Source of the DNA: Thermalbibacter longus
GTDB lineage: Bacteria > Chloroflexota > Chloroflexia > Thermomicrobiales > Thermomicrobiaceae
DNA length: 64,000 nucleotides
Assembly (NCBI RefSeq): GCF_023806485.1
Contig: NZ_JAMSLR010000004.1
Span: 248,001 to 312,000, forward strand
Direction: 5' to 3'
Below the pieces are notes generated by a model, which searched no databases, was not told where the DNA came from, and worked only from the letters and a program-made list of their open reading frames with translations. A program made the translations under genes and the position numbers. Below are positions 19,348-27,278 of the stretch, piece after piece; within the stretch, counting starts at the first letter, position 1; each line of letters starts with the position of its first letter.

Positions 19348-20235
19348 ATGCCGACGATTATCGTGCCGCTGCTCTGCGACCGGACGAAGGCTGATCCCCA
19401 CGGCGTCAGCGAACGCGCGCTGCCCTGGGCGCGCGGGCTAGCAAAGCAGCTCGCCGCCGAAGTCGTCCTGCTGACCGCGCTGGATATTCCGCCGGGGCTT
19501 CTGGCGATGGCCGATCAGGCCCTGCTCAGACAGCTCCTCGACGACTGGCGGGCGGAGTGCCTGACCTATCTCGAAGAGGTCGCGCGTACCTTCGACGGTC
19601 GCGTCGTCTCGCTCGAGGTCGACGAGGGCGACCCGGCTTCGGCCATCGTTCGGATTGCCAGTCAGGTCAACGAGCCGCTGGTAACGATGGCCAGCCACCT
19701 ACGCACGGGTCTGAGCCGGCTCGTGCTCGGCTCGATCGCCATGCGGGTGGTGTCGTTTATCGAGTGCCCCGTACTCATCGTCGGCCAGCGTGTTCCGGCT
19801 CCCCTCGAGACAGCGGCGGTCGAAGTGTCGCGCGTGCTCGTCCCGCTCGATGGCTCATCGCTCGCCGAGCAGGCGCTCGATGCACTGTCTATTGCGGGGT
19901 TTACGGGACTTCACGTCATCTTGCTCTACGTGACGGAGCCGGGGGCTCGTGACCGCGTCGGCGAGCGCGATCTCCGACCGGACGCCTACCTTGCAGATGT
20001 CGCCGCGCGGCTCAAAGAGCGTGGCTTCACCGTGGAGACGTCGGTTCGAGAGGGCAAGCCACCAGCGGCGATCGTCGCGACAGCCGGGGAGATGCGAGCT
20101 GACCTGATCGCCATGACCACACACGGGCGGAGTGGCCTGCGCGCAGTGCTGATGGGCTCGACGGTCGAGCAGGTGCTCCACGGGGCGAACACGCCGGTGT
20201 TGCTCGCCCGCCCCCGAGGCGAATCGAGTGGCTAA
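19348..20235 (+). CDS. Tandem universal stress protein (two UspA domains)
   Basis: 295 residues in two Usp domains (about 1-145 and 155-290). The second keeps the ATP-binding signature G-x2-G-x9-G-S/T (THGRSGLRAVLMGS). In the first, Thr replaces Gly early in the motif (LRTGLSRLVLGS), so nucleotide binding may be asymmetric. Usp proteins respond to stress and often modulate transporters. The gene converges on the KimA-like transporter, which itself has a Usp-like tail. Start ATG 19348 is preceded by GAAGAGAGGAC. Confidence 0.92.
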   Translation: MPTIIVPLLCDRTKADPHGVSERALPWARGLAKQLAAEVVLLTALDIPPGLLAMADQALLRQLLDDWRAECLTYLEEVARTFDGRVVSLEVDEGDPASAIVRIASQVNEPLVTMASHLRTGLSRLVLGSIAMRVVSFIECPVLIVGQRVPAPLETAAVEVSRVLVPLDGSSLAEQALDALSIAGFTGLHVILLYVTEPGARDRVGERDLRPDAYLADVAARLKERGFTVETSVREGKPPAAIVATAGEMRADLIAMTTHGRSGLRAVLMGSTVEQVLHGANTPVLLARPRGESSG

Positions 20236-20245
20236 CCGCGGCGTC

Positions 20246-22291
20246 TCATTCTTCCAGGTGGTAGGGAACACCGGTGACCGCCAGATCCGGGACGTGGGCC
20301 AGCGCTCGCTTCAGGCGCCAGGCGGTCTGCGTATGCAGTAATCGCTCCCACCAGTGCGCTGGCACGAACTCGGGGATCACGACCGTGATGTACGGGCATC
20401 CCTTTTCGAGGTGGAGTTTCTCGATGATCGCCACGAGCGGGCCGATGAGCTCGCGGTAGGGCGACTCCACGATGACGAGCGGTATGTCCAGCTCGGCCTC
20501 TTGCCAGCGTTTAAGCAGGACATCGTCGCTCTCCGGCTCCGTAGACACATGCACTGCCGTCACGTCGCGGGCGATGGAGCGCGCGTATTCGAGCGCGCGG
20601 AACGACGCGCGGTTGAGCGAAGCGATCGGCACGACGGCGGCGACGGTTCGTGGCACTGGCCGCCGCCGGCGGCGGATCTCGACCGGGCTGAGCCGGAGCT
20701 GGTCGGCGACGTGCCGGTAGTGCTGGTTGATGGCGAGCATTACCCCGACCAGAAGCGGAATCAGCAGGATCACGATCCATGCGCCGTGGACGAACTTGGT
20801 GGTGGCGATCACGAGCGTGACGACGGCGGTGGTTGCCGCGCCGACCGCATTGATCGCCAGGCTCGCCCAGGGGCGTCTCCCCTCGCCTAGCCGCCACCAG
20901 TGCACGACCATGCTCGACTGCGACAAGGTAAAAGCGAGGAAGACGCCGACCGCGTAGAGCGGGATGAGCGCCGAGACGCTGGCGCCGCGCGCGATGACCA
21001 GTAAGCTGGTCACCACCCCGAGCACGATGATCCCGGCGGAGAAGGCCAGGCGGTCGCCCTGGAAGCGGAACTGGTGCGGGAGGAAGCGGTCGCGGGCCAA
21101 GAAGTAGGCCAACCGCGGGAAATCAGCGAAGGCGGTATTGGCTGCCAGGAAAAGAATGCCGGCGGTCGCGGCCTGCACGACATAGTAGAACGGAGACCCG
21201 TCGACGAGCGTCCGCGCGAGCTGGGAGACGAGCGTCTCCTCTTCCGTCGGTACCAGGTGGAAGTGATAGGCGAGCACGGTGATACCGAAGAAGAGGCTGC
21301 CGAGGATTAGCCCCATCCAGGCGAGCGTCGTCCGGGCATTCTGGGCCTCTGGCGGCTTGAAGGCGGGCACACCGTCGGCGACCGCCTCTACGCCGGTCAG
21401 CGCCGCGCTCCCCGAGGAGAATGCGCGCAGGACGAGGAACAGCGTCAGCGCATGTGTCGGCTCGGGCGCATGAGTGGCGACCGGGTGAGGGGTGACGCCC
21501 CAGCCCAGCCACGCCGCGGCCCCGATCGCGAGTAGTGCATACATGCTGGCGATGAAGGCGTAGGTGGGCAGCGCGAAGATCGTGCCGCTCTCGCGCACCC
21601 CGCGCAGGTTCGCGATCGTGAGCAGGGTGATCGAGACCACCGCCAGCTCGACCCGTAGTGGCCGGAGTTGCTCGAAGGCCGACGTCACCGCCGCGACGCC
21701 GGCGGAGGTACTGACCGCGACGGTGAGCACGTAGTCGGTGAGCAGCGCCGCCGCCGCGACCAGGCCCGGATATGCTCCGAGATTGTCTTTCGTCACGATG
21801 TAGGTGCCGCCACCGCGCGGGTAAGCGCGGATCGTCTGGCGGTAGGAGATCACGACGATCGCGAGCAACAGGACAACCGCGAGCCCGATCGGCAGCACGA
21901 AGGCGTAGGCTGCCATCCCAGCTAGGATGAGGACGCGCAGGATCTCCTCCGTCGCGTACGCAGTCGACGACAAGGCGTCCGAGGAGAAGACGGCGAGCGC
22001 CTTAACCTTGCTGAGGCGCTCATGAGCCGCCTCGGCGGTCGACAGTGGCCGGCCGATGAGTAGCCGCTTGATGGCATACCATGCTCGTCCGATCGAGTCC
22101 TCAGGCTGCGTCGGCTCGGCGATGTACACGTTCTTGCCGGCGGGCTTGAGGGGCAGATCGGCTGCGGGAACCAGGCGTATGTAGCGATCTCCGGGGTGGG
22201 TTCCCGGGACGGTCGCGCCCGGGGCGAGCTGAGGTGAGGGCTCTGACTCCTCTGGCGTGATCGGCGTCATCGAGAGCAGTAACCTCCTCAT
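20246..22291 (-). CDS. APC-superfamily transporter, KimA-like potassium importer
   Basis: 681 residues. After a polar N-terminus of about 95 residues comes LSKVKALAVFSSDALSS, the characteristic first helix of KimA/YdaO K+ symporters, then about 12 TM segments (to about 520). A cytosolic Usp-like domain (about 535-680) follows. KimA imports K+ with protons and is inhibited by c-di-AMP. Two starts are possible: ATG 22291, or ATG 22270, which has AGGAGG 12 bases upstream. No c-di-AMP riboswitch is evident in the 160 bases upstream. Confidence 0.88.
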   Translation of the reverse strand: MRRLLLSMTPITPEESEPSPQLAPGATVPGTHPGDRYIRLVPAADLPLKPAGKNVYIAEPTQPEDSIGRAWYAIKRLLIGRPLSTAEAAHERLSKVKALAVFSSDALSSTAYATEEILRVLILAGMAAYAFVLPIGLAVVLLLAIVVISYRQTIRAYPRGGGTYIVTKDNLGAYPGLVAAAALLTDYVLTVAVSTSAGVAAVTSAFEQLRPLRVELAVVSITLLTIANLRGVRESGTIFALPTYAFIASMYALLAIGAAAWLGWGVTPHPVATHAPEPTHALTLFLVLRAFSSGSAALTGVEAVADGVPAFKPPEAQNARTTLAWMGLILGSLFFGITVLAYHFHLVPTEEETLVSQLARTLVDGSPFYYVVQAATAGILFLAANTAFADFPRLAYFLARDRFLPHQFRFQGDRLAFSAGIIVLGVVTSLLVIARGASVSALIPLYAVGVFLAFTLSQSSMVVHWWRLGEGRRPWASLAINAVGAATTAVVTLVIATTKFVHGAWIVILLIPLLVGVMLAINQHYRHVADQLRLSPVEIRRRRRPVPRTVAAVVPIASLNRASFRALEYARSIARDVTAVHVSTEPESDDVLLKRWQEAELDIPLVIVESPYRELIGPLVAIIEKLHLEKGCPYITVVIPEFVPAHWWERLLHTQTAWRLKRALAHVPDLAVTGVPYHLEE

Positions 22292-22335
22292 GGCGCTTTC
22301 GGCGCCGTGCCGGCAAGCCGGCGCGACCGCGCATA

Positions 22336-22341
22336 AGTATA
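22336..22341 (-). promoter_or_regulatory. -10 element for the KimA-like gene
   Basis: Minus-strand TATACT (5 of 6 to consensus), 45 bases upstream of the first ATG. There is no clear -35 at the right distance. Confidence 0.3.
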
Positions 22342-22451
22342 CTCCTCGCCCTTGTGGCGACGTGGCCTCTCGCCGCCAGCACCAGCCCCCTGTGGTAGGC
22401 TTGTGACAGACTGCACGGAGCGGGCCTGATGCTCTGGAGCAGAACGGCGAG

Positions 22452-23339
22452 ATGGTGAACCTGTTGCCCCTTCTCCACGGTGACGCCAGCGGCCCATTCT
22501 GGGCTGCCTGGAGCTGGAATCCTCCGGTGCTCGTTCTCCTGCTGAGCGCAGGGCTGGTCTACGGAGCGGCCCTGCGGTATCTGGGCCAGCGTGGCAGACC
22601 GCTTCCACCTGCCTGGCAGCCGATCGCCTTCTATGCTGGGCTGACCTCAGCGGCGCTTGCATTGATGGGCCCGCTCGACCTGTACAATGACGAGCTCCTC
22701 ACGATGCACATGCTCCAGCACCTCGTGCTGATCCAGGTGACTGCCCCGTTGATCCTGCTCGGTAGGCCGGTGCAGCTCGTGCTCCGCGGCTTGCCTCCGG
22801 AGCGGCTGGGAGCTGCGCTGCGCGTCGCGCTGCGACCGCAGTGGGTTCGGACCACCCTGACCGTGCTGACCGCGCCGCTGACGGTGACGCTGCTGGCCAA
22901 CGCCGCGCTCGTCTTCTGGCACTTCCCTCGTTTCTACGAGGCGGCACTCTACAGCACCGCCGTGCACGACTTGGAACACCTGAGCTTCTTCGTCACCGCC
23001 CTGCTCTTCTGGTGGCCGATTATCGACCCGGTGCCTCGTCATCATAAGCTGCCGGCCCTCTGGGCCATCGCCGCGATCTTCGCGACGCTGGTGGTCAGCA
23101 TGAGCATCGGGGCCATCATCACCCTGGCCGATCGAGTCATCTACCCGTTCTATGCTGGCGTGCCGATGCCCTGGGGCATGGCGGCGCTGACAGATCAGCA
23201 GGTCGCCGGGCTGATCATGTGGGTCGGTGGTGGGTTCCTCTACATGGGCGCTATCCTGGCGCTACTGGCTCGCTGGCTGCGCCAGGAGGAGCGGCGGCAG
23301 GCCACGCTCGCCGAGCAGCGCGCCCGTCACGCGCTCTAG
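22452..23339 (+). CDS. ctaG: Cytochrome c oxidase assembly factor CtaG (caa3_CtaG family)
   Basis: 295-residue polytopic membrane protein with about seven TM segments. The motif HMLQHLVLIQVTAPLILLGRP and a later HDLEHLSFF with WWPI are typical of the caa3_CtaG family, required for haem-copper oxidase (CuB) assembly in Bacillus. It is divergent from the KimA-like gene. The ba3 oxidase operon 7 kb away is the likely client. ATG 22452 has a weak GGAGCAG upstream. Confidence 0.9.
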   Translation: MVNLLPLLHGDASGPFWAAWSWNPPVLVLLLSAGLVYGAALRYLGQRGRPLPPAWQPIAFYAGLTSAALALMGPLDLYNDELLTMHMLQHLVLIQVTAPLILLGRPVQLVLRGLPPERLGAALRVALRPQWVRTTLTVLTAPLTVTLLANAALVFWHFPRFYEAALYSTAVHDLEHLSFFVTALLFWWPIIDPVPRHHKLPALWAIAAIFATLVVSMSIGAIITLADRVIYPFYAGVPMPWGMAALTDQQVAGLIMWVGGGFLYMGAILALLARWLRQEERRQATLAEQRARHAL

Positions 23340-23384
23340 GCTTACCCATTTCCTCGCCGATTAGGCGCGGCGTTTTCCGGTCGC

Positions 23385-23717
23385 TCATAGGAACTCCACG
23401 TGGTTCACCATATCCTCCGGCCCCAACACGTCGTGGATCAACATCAGGCCACGGATGATGGCCCCGATCGGCGTTCCCTGCGGGGCGTAGACGATGCCGG
23501 CGTGCGCACGTCCCGCCGCGTGCAGACGGAGGAAGTCCGCGTCCTGGGTAACGACCACGCGACCCTCTCGCAGCGCCAATGCCAAGTGCTCTTCGTCAGC
23601 CGCTTCTAGCATGCCGGCCTCCTGGGCACGTAGCACATCGATCCCGCGGCGGCGCAGCCCTTCAGCGACCGCCCGCGGTACATGCTCGTCCAGATAGAAC
23701 GTTAGCTGCTCAGCCAC
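23385..23717 (-). CDS. PIN-like toxin, DUF5615 (VapC45-like)
   Basis: 110-residue DUF5615 protein. FYLDEHVP near the N-terminus and VVVTQDADF place the acidic residues of a PIN-like nuclease site. The gene overlaps the stop of the DUF433 gene by 8 bases, the usual antitoxin-first toxin-antitoxin order on this strand. It is expected to cleave RNA when free of its antitoxin. Activity is inferred from family only. Confidence 0.85.
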   Translation of the reverse strand: MAEQLTFYLDEHVPRAVAEGLRRRGIDVLRAQEAGMLEAADEEHLALALREGRVVVTQDADFLRLHAAGRAHAGIVYAPQGTPIGAIIRGLMLIHDVLGPEDMVNHVEFL

Positions 23718-24006
23718 CGAGCTTGGCCCTCACTTTGGACGGGGTCTCGCGACGGAGCTCGGCGACGAGGGCTTCGTCGGCCCTGATGGCCTGGTCGATC
23801 TCCTCGCGGTGGTCGTAGTAGTAGGCGAGCGCCGCATACACGTCGGCCAATGAGAGGCCGTACTCGCTGGCAATCTCGTCAGCGCTCAGCCCGAGTCGCT
23901 CATGCCAGACCACGATGTCCTGCACGGTGATCCGGTGCCCGGCGATGCGCGGCTTGCCGCCCGCAACCCCGGGGGTAACCACAATATGGCTCGACACGGT
24001 GTCCAT
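23710..24006 (-). CDS. DUF433 antitoxin (VapB45-like)
   Basis: 98-residue DUF433 protein with a winged-helix core: GGKPRIAGHRITVQDIV and LSADEIASEYGLSLADVYAALAYYYDH are the family hallmarks. ATG 24006 is preferred because GGAGG lies 5 bases before it; a TTG four codons upstream would use that same sequence as coding. It should bind and neutralise the PIN-like partner and repress the operon. Confidence 0.87.
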   Translation of the reverse strand: MDTVSSHIVVTPGVAGGKPRIAGHRITVQDIVVWHERLGLSADEIASEYGLSLADVYAALAYYYDHREEIDQAIRADEALVAELRRETPSKVRAKLGG

Positions 24007-24039
24007 CACGACCTCCAATCGGCACAGCGGTCAACTCGT

Positions 24040-24430
24040 AGCCGCGGCCTTCCAATCTCGGATCATGTACCGGACGACCTTGACCACCTCTTCGGGCGCG
24101 AGCCGTGCGGCCGGATCTTGGATCGTGGAGAGCTGTGGAGTGGTGGCTGCTTGGTCGACGACGTAGAGCCAGCACTCGGCGCCTCACCATTGGGCCATCA
24201 GCCACTCATTGGGGGTTAGGGCGATAGGTCCAGTGCGGGCCCGCGGCTTGACCTCGATGCAACGGACAGACTCATCCGGTGCCTCTGAGCAGATATCATA
24301 GCCGAGCGGCTCAGCGGAAACATCATACGGCGTCCGGCCCGCGCCGCTCGTACTCGAGCGCAACTTGTACGCCGATGGCCTCGATCGCCGGATCGGGCAC
24401 CAGATTCTGGTCGGCAGCCTGGCGGAGGGC
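24040..24430 (-). pseudogene. Remnant of a DUF3883-domain protein
   Basis: Conceptual minus-strand translation reads as the C-terminal DUF3883 region: LGYDICS, IEVKPRARTGPIALTPNEW, WLYVVDQA, IQDPAARL and VVKVVRYMI. It is broken by an in-frame TGA (24183-24185) after LMAQW and a frameshift near 24330, upstream of which the pattern continues in another frame (AIGVQVALEYERRG). DUF3883 is found in restriction, helicase and defence proteins. The bulk of such a protein is absent, so this is a decayed 3' end. The 5' limit is approximate. Confidence 0.7.
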
Positions 24431-24625
24431 TACGTCTACACGGTGAACCGCGTGCTGGCGGTGGTCTTCCTGCTGCTCTTCGTCGGTGGCTTCATCCCGG
24501 CGTTCGTGGACCTTCTAGCGATCAACGCTGCCGATACGATCTTGCACCTCCTGAGCGCCCTGCTCACTGGATACTGGGGCTTCATCGCTCCGCGGCAAGT
24601 CGCACCAGCTCGTCCTCGAGTATGA
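24365..24625 (+). CDS. Small DUF4383-like membrane protein, possibly truncated
   Basis: 86 residues with two TM segments (about 30-48 and 55-75). GGFIPAF and a later LLHLLSALL-like helix resemble the first half of DUF4383 proteins, which normally have four TMs. The start is uncertain: GTG 24443, with GGAGG upstream, would give 60 residues beginning at the first TM. The 5' part overlaps the DUF3883 remnant on the other strand, so this whole segment looks rearranged. Function unknown. Confidence 0.5.
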   Translation: MYADGLDRRIGHQILVGSLAEGYVYTVNRVLAVVFLLLFVGGFIPAFVDLLAINAADTILHLLSALLTGYWGFIAPRQVAPARPRV

Positions 24626-24664
24626 GGCGCGTGCCGCCGTCTAGGCAGCGGAGAAGCAGACAAG

Positions 24665-24689
24665 GCCCGGCCGGCTAAACCGGCCGGGC
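24665..24689. terminator. Bidirectional terminator hairpin
   Basis: Perfect 10-bp stem GCCCGGCCGG / CCGGCCGGGC with a 5-base loop CTAAA, between two converging genes. On the minus strand CTTGTCTGCTTCT follows, a modest U-rich tail. Confidence 0.65.
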
Positions 24690-24716
24690 GCGCTGTGTCT
24701 CGTTGGCGTGCTGGGT

Positions 24717-24977
24717 TCAGCACGACGAGTAGCAGGGGCTTGAGAGTTCCGGAGCCAGCCCGCACGAGGATGGCTGACCGGCGATCCAGCCGCCGAGGGG
24801 CACGAGCGCCTCACCCAGTTTGCGGCGCAGCGATCCAGCGTGCCGTGCATCCTGTTGTAGTGGTGAGTGATCATTCGCCTCTACGAAGCGCAGCCATCGC
24901 CCCCAGGCAGCGCGTTCGCGCCGCTCAGCGAGATAGCTCTCCACAATCAGGTCGGAGAGTAGGGGATTCCAGTCCAT
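24717..24977 (-). CDS. Hypothetical small protein with cysteine-containing tail
   Basis: 86 residues, not recognised. It begins MDWNPLLSDLIVESYLAERR with GGGAGAG upstream; an earlier in-frame ATG lacks support. The middle is basic and helical. The last 20 residues contain three cysteines (SSCG, SPCYSSC). It is the last gene of the ArsR-flavin monooxygenase strand run, 81 bases after the monooxygenase, and the tail could bind metal or metalloid; this is inference. Confidence 0.6.
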   Translation of the reverse strand: MDWNPLLSDLIVESYLAERRERAAWGRWLRFVEANDHSPLQQDARHAGSLRRKLGEALVPLGGWIAGQPSSCGLAPELSSPCYSSC

Positions 24978-25058
24978 CGTTCTCTCTCCCTTCGTCAATT
25001 CCGGCGATCGGCTGGGCACAGACCAGCCATCGGGTCGAGCGGTCCCGCAGGCGTCGCC

Positions 25059-26411
25059 TCAGCAGCAGGCGCGGCTGCGCACGGCCGGCCGGATGAGTAC
25101 CGGCTCCGGCCTGGCCGCCGGTTCGCAGCAAGCCGCCTCGCCATCGGCGGCGACCGGGCCGCTACAGACGCCGGTGTGCGGCAGGACCAGTTCCACCCGC
25201 TCGGCGGCCTCCCAGTCCCCCGTCAGCGCCGCGACGACCGAGCGCGCTTGCTCATAGCCGGTTCGCATCAGGAAGGTGGGTGCCCGTCCATAGCTCTTCA
25301 GCCCGAGCAGGAAGAATCCCTCCTCGGGGTGTCGCAGCTCCTTGAACCCGTGCGGCGGCACGGTGCCGCAACTGTGCACGTTCGGATCGATTAGCGGTGC
25401 CAGCTCCACGGGCGCCTCCGTGATCGGGTCGAGGGAGAGTCGCAGCTCGCGGAGCGGAGCGAGATCGGGCCGGAACCCAGTCGCCGCCACGATCTCGTCC
25501 ACGGGGGCCAAGCTGTGCCCCTCGCCGACGGCGACGAGCCCATCCGGCGTCTCCTCGATCCGGGTCAACCGGAAACCGGTTACCAGCTTGACCAGTCCCT
25601 GCTCGACGATCGCCTGCGCTCGCTGGCCCAGACGGCCACGCTCCGGCAACTCGTCGCGCTCGCCGCCGCCGAACCGCCCCGCGAGCGAGTCCCGCCTCAC
25701 TGCCCACATCACGCTCGTCCCAGGTTCCTCTGCGGCTAACTGGACGAGATCGAGGAGCACGTTGAAGGCCGAATGCCCGGAGCCGACGACGAGCACGCGC
25801 CGGCCGGCGTAGCGCGCTCGGTGCTGCCCGAGCACATCGGGGATGCCGTAGAAGATCCGGTGGCGCATTGCCTCCTCACCGATCGCCGGTAGCCCGCTGG
25901 CGCCGAGCGGATTCGGCACCGCTCCCGAGGCGTCGATGACTGCCCGCGCGAGTATGTCGGTCTCGCCGAGCGGCGTCTCGACGCGTACCACAAACGGGGC
26001 GGCTGAGCGGCCGGTCGTCAACAGCCGGTCACGCCCCTGGCGCGCGACCGCGAGCACGCGGTGCCGAAGGCGAAGATGCGGCGCGATCGCCGGGTGTGCG
26101 GCCAATGGCTCGAGATACTGCTCGACCAGTTCTCCACCCGTGGGGTGCGCATCGGCCAGTGGAGCCACCCATCCGGTCCGGCCGAGTAGCTCGGCCGCCA
26201 GCGGGTCGAGGTTGTACTTCCAGGGAGAGAAGAGGCGGACATGCTGCCACTGCCGGGCCGACCAGCCGACTGCTGGCTGCGCCTCCAGCAACAGGAACGA
26301 CTGGCCGCGCGCGGCGAGGTGCGCGGCCGCGGCCAGCCCGACTGGCCCGGCCCCGATCACGACGACCGGTAACGACGATCTACGCGTTGCGTTGGATCCC
26401 GTGTTTGCCAT
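25059..26411 (-). CDS. FAD/NAD(P)-binding monooxygenase-like protein, ars-associated (ArsO-like)
   Basis: 450-residue flavoprotein. FAD binds at VVIGAGPVGLAAAAHLA (residues 16-32), NADPH at VLVVGSGHSAFN, and ATGFRPD is the family C-terminal motif. The tail ends LPHTGVCSG, then AACC and RACC, giving two Cys pairs. Flavin monooxygenases of this type (ArsO) recur in arsenic operons. An ArsR-type repressor lies upstream on the same strand. The chemistry is not established for this family, so I give a family name only. ATG 26411 follows CAGGAGTTTCGAG. Confidence 0.82.
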   Translation of the reverse strand: MANTGSNATRRSSLPVVVIGAGPVGLAAAAHLAARGQSFLLLEAQPAVGWSARQWQHVRLFSPWKYNLDPLAAELLGRTGWVAPLADAHPTGGELVEQYLEPLAAHPAIAPHLRLRHRVLAVARQGRDRLLTTGRSAAPFVVRVETPLGETDILARAVIDASGAVPNPLGASGLPAIGEEAMRHRIFYGIPDVLGQHRARYAGRRVLVVGSGHSAFNVLLDLVQLAAEEPGTSVMWAVRRDSLAGRFGGGERDELPERGRLGQRAQAIVEQGLVKLVTGFRLTRIEETPDGLVAVGEGHSLAPVDEIVAATGFRPDLAPLRELRLSLDPITEAPVELAPLIDPNVHSCGTVPPHGFKELRHPEEGFFLLGLKSYGRAPTFLMRTGYEQARSVVAALTGDWEAAERVELVLPHTGVCSGPVAADGEAACCEPAARPEPVLIRPAVRSRACC

Positions 26412-26444
26412 CTCGAAACTCCTGATGACTCGCCAGCGACATGC

Positions 26445-26624
26445 TCACACCCGGTGAAGATGATCGCCAGGCGGTGCGCGGCCGCGAGACCTGGTGCTGT
26501 CACTGGTCGAGGCGGGCGCGTTGCAGTCAGCATCAACGCCGGACCGCTCGCGCCGTTGCACCTGGCACGGGGCCATCGGCTCGATGGCGCCTATATCGAT
26601 AATGATCGATATAAACGGCTGCAT
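26445..26624 (-). CDS. Unannotated 59-residue ORF between arsR and the monooxygenase
   Basis: Starts at ATG 26624 with a strong GGAGGAG five bases upstream, and ends at TGA 26445-26447. The N-terminus is hydrophobic (MQPFISIIIDIG); the rest is polar with two cysteines and looks compositionally ordinary. It fills most of the gap between arsR and the monooxygenase. It may be a short peptide gene, a translational coupler or the remnant of a deleted efflux permease. The ribosome-binding site is the main evidence. Confidence 0.4.
   Translation of the reverse strand: MQPFISIIIDIGAIEPMAPCQVQRRERSGVDADCNAPASTSDSTRSRGRAPPGDHLHRV
26592..26613. repeat. Perfect inverted repeat, possible ArsR-type operator
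   Basis: Arms TATATCGAT and ATCGATATA around a 4-base centre (AATG). It is AT-rich in a GC-rich context. ArsR/SmtB repressors bind such AT-rich dyads, but this one lies inside the operon, just within the small ORF, rather than at the arsR promoter. Confidence 0.55.
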
Positions 26625-26654
26625 GAAGGCTCCTCCTCACAGGCGCGAGCGAGA

Positions 26655-26996
26655 TCAGCGGGTTGCAGGCTCCAGCATCAGGTGAGAGAGCGCGTGCAGC
26701 GCGGCACGGCCGAGCTCGGTCGCCTCGTAGTAGGCCCAGGTCCCCCGTCGCTCGGTGACGACTAGCCCGGCCTCGCGCAGGATCCGCAGGTGATGCGAGA
26801 CAGTCGGCTGGCTCACTGGGAGGCGGTCGGTCAGATGGCAGACGCAGAGCGGCTCGCGATTGGCGGCGATCATTTGGAGGATCGCCAGCCGAGTCGGGTC
26901 GCAGAGCGCGCGGGCCAACTCGGCGAGCCGCTCGAGCCGCGCGACATCGCCGGGGGCGAGCGGTGCGTCTTCGATACCACAGCATGACCGGCTCAT
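26655..26996 (-). CDS. arsR: ArsR/SmtB-family metalloid-responsive repressor
   Basis: 113-residue winged-helix repressor. The helix-turn-helix is VSQPTVSHHLRIL, and the metalloid-binding ELCVC-like motif is PLCVCHL, as in As(III) sensors. An extra Cys pair lies near the N-terminus (MSRSCCG). ATG 26996 is used, not the frame's earlier ATG at 27050, because that codon overlaps the -35 of a good promoter, and GGAGAG precedes 26996. It should repress this strand run until As(III) or Sb(III) binds. Confidence 0.93.
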   Translation of the reverse strand: MSRSCCGIEDAPLAPGDVARLERLAELARALCDPTRLAILQMIAANREPLCVCHLTDRLPVSQPTVSHHLRILREAGLVVTERRGTWAYYEATELGRAALHALSHLMLEPATR

Positions 26997-27021
26997 CGTC
27001 GTCTCTCCTTCACTGGCGCGA

Positions 27022-27050
27022 AGGGTAACATTTTCATCGAAGGATGTCAA
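27022..27050 (-). promoter_or_regulatory. sigma70-type promoter of arsR
   Basis: Minus-strand TTGACA (perfect -35), 17-base spacer and TACCCT. It ends 25 bases before the arsR ATG. AT-rich sequence around it (ATATATTGACA, GATGAAAAT) could include the repressor site. Confidence 0.7.
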
Positions 27051-27278
27051 TATATGCTGTACGCACGTCCCAACAGCGACTAGGCGCTGTTGGGGAAATT
27101 GTCTGGCTGGGTCAAGTCATGCGCAGGCGATCGCGTGTCGCTCAGGGACACCGACGTGCGCCGGTGAGGTAGCCTGGCATCCGCGTCACGGGATGCACGC
27201 AAATTCAACCCCGGGCGGCCATGCGGCGGCTATCATGGACTAGAGGCGTACGAGTTTGGCCCCAGGAGGAGGGTATCG

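Noticed and set aside
22292-22451. c-di-AMP (ydaO) riboswitch in front of the KimA-like gene
   Set aside because: Only 160 bases are available and no conserved ydaO element is visible.
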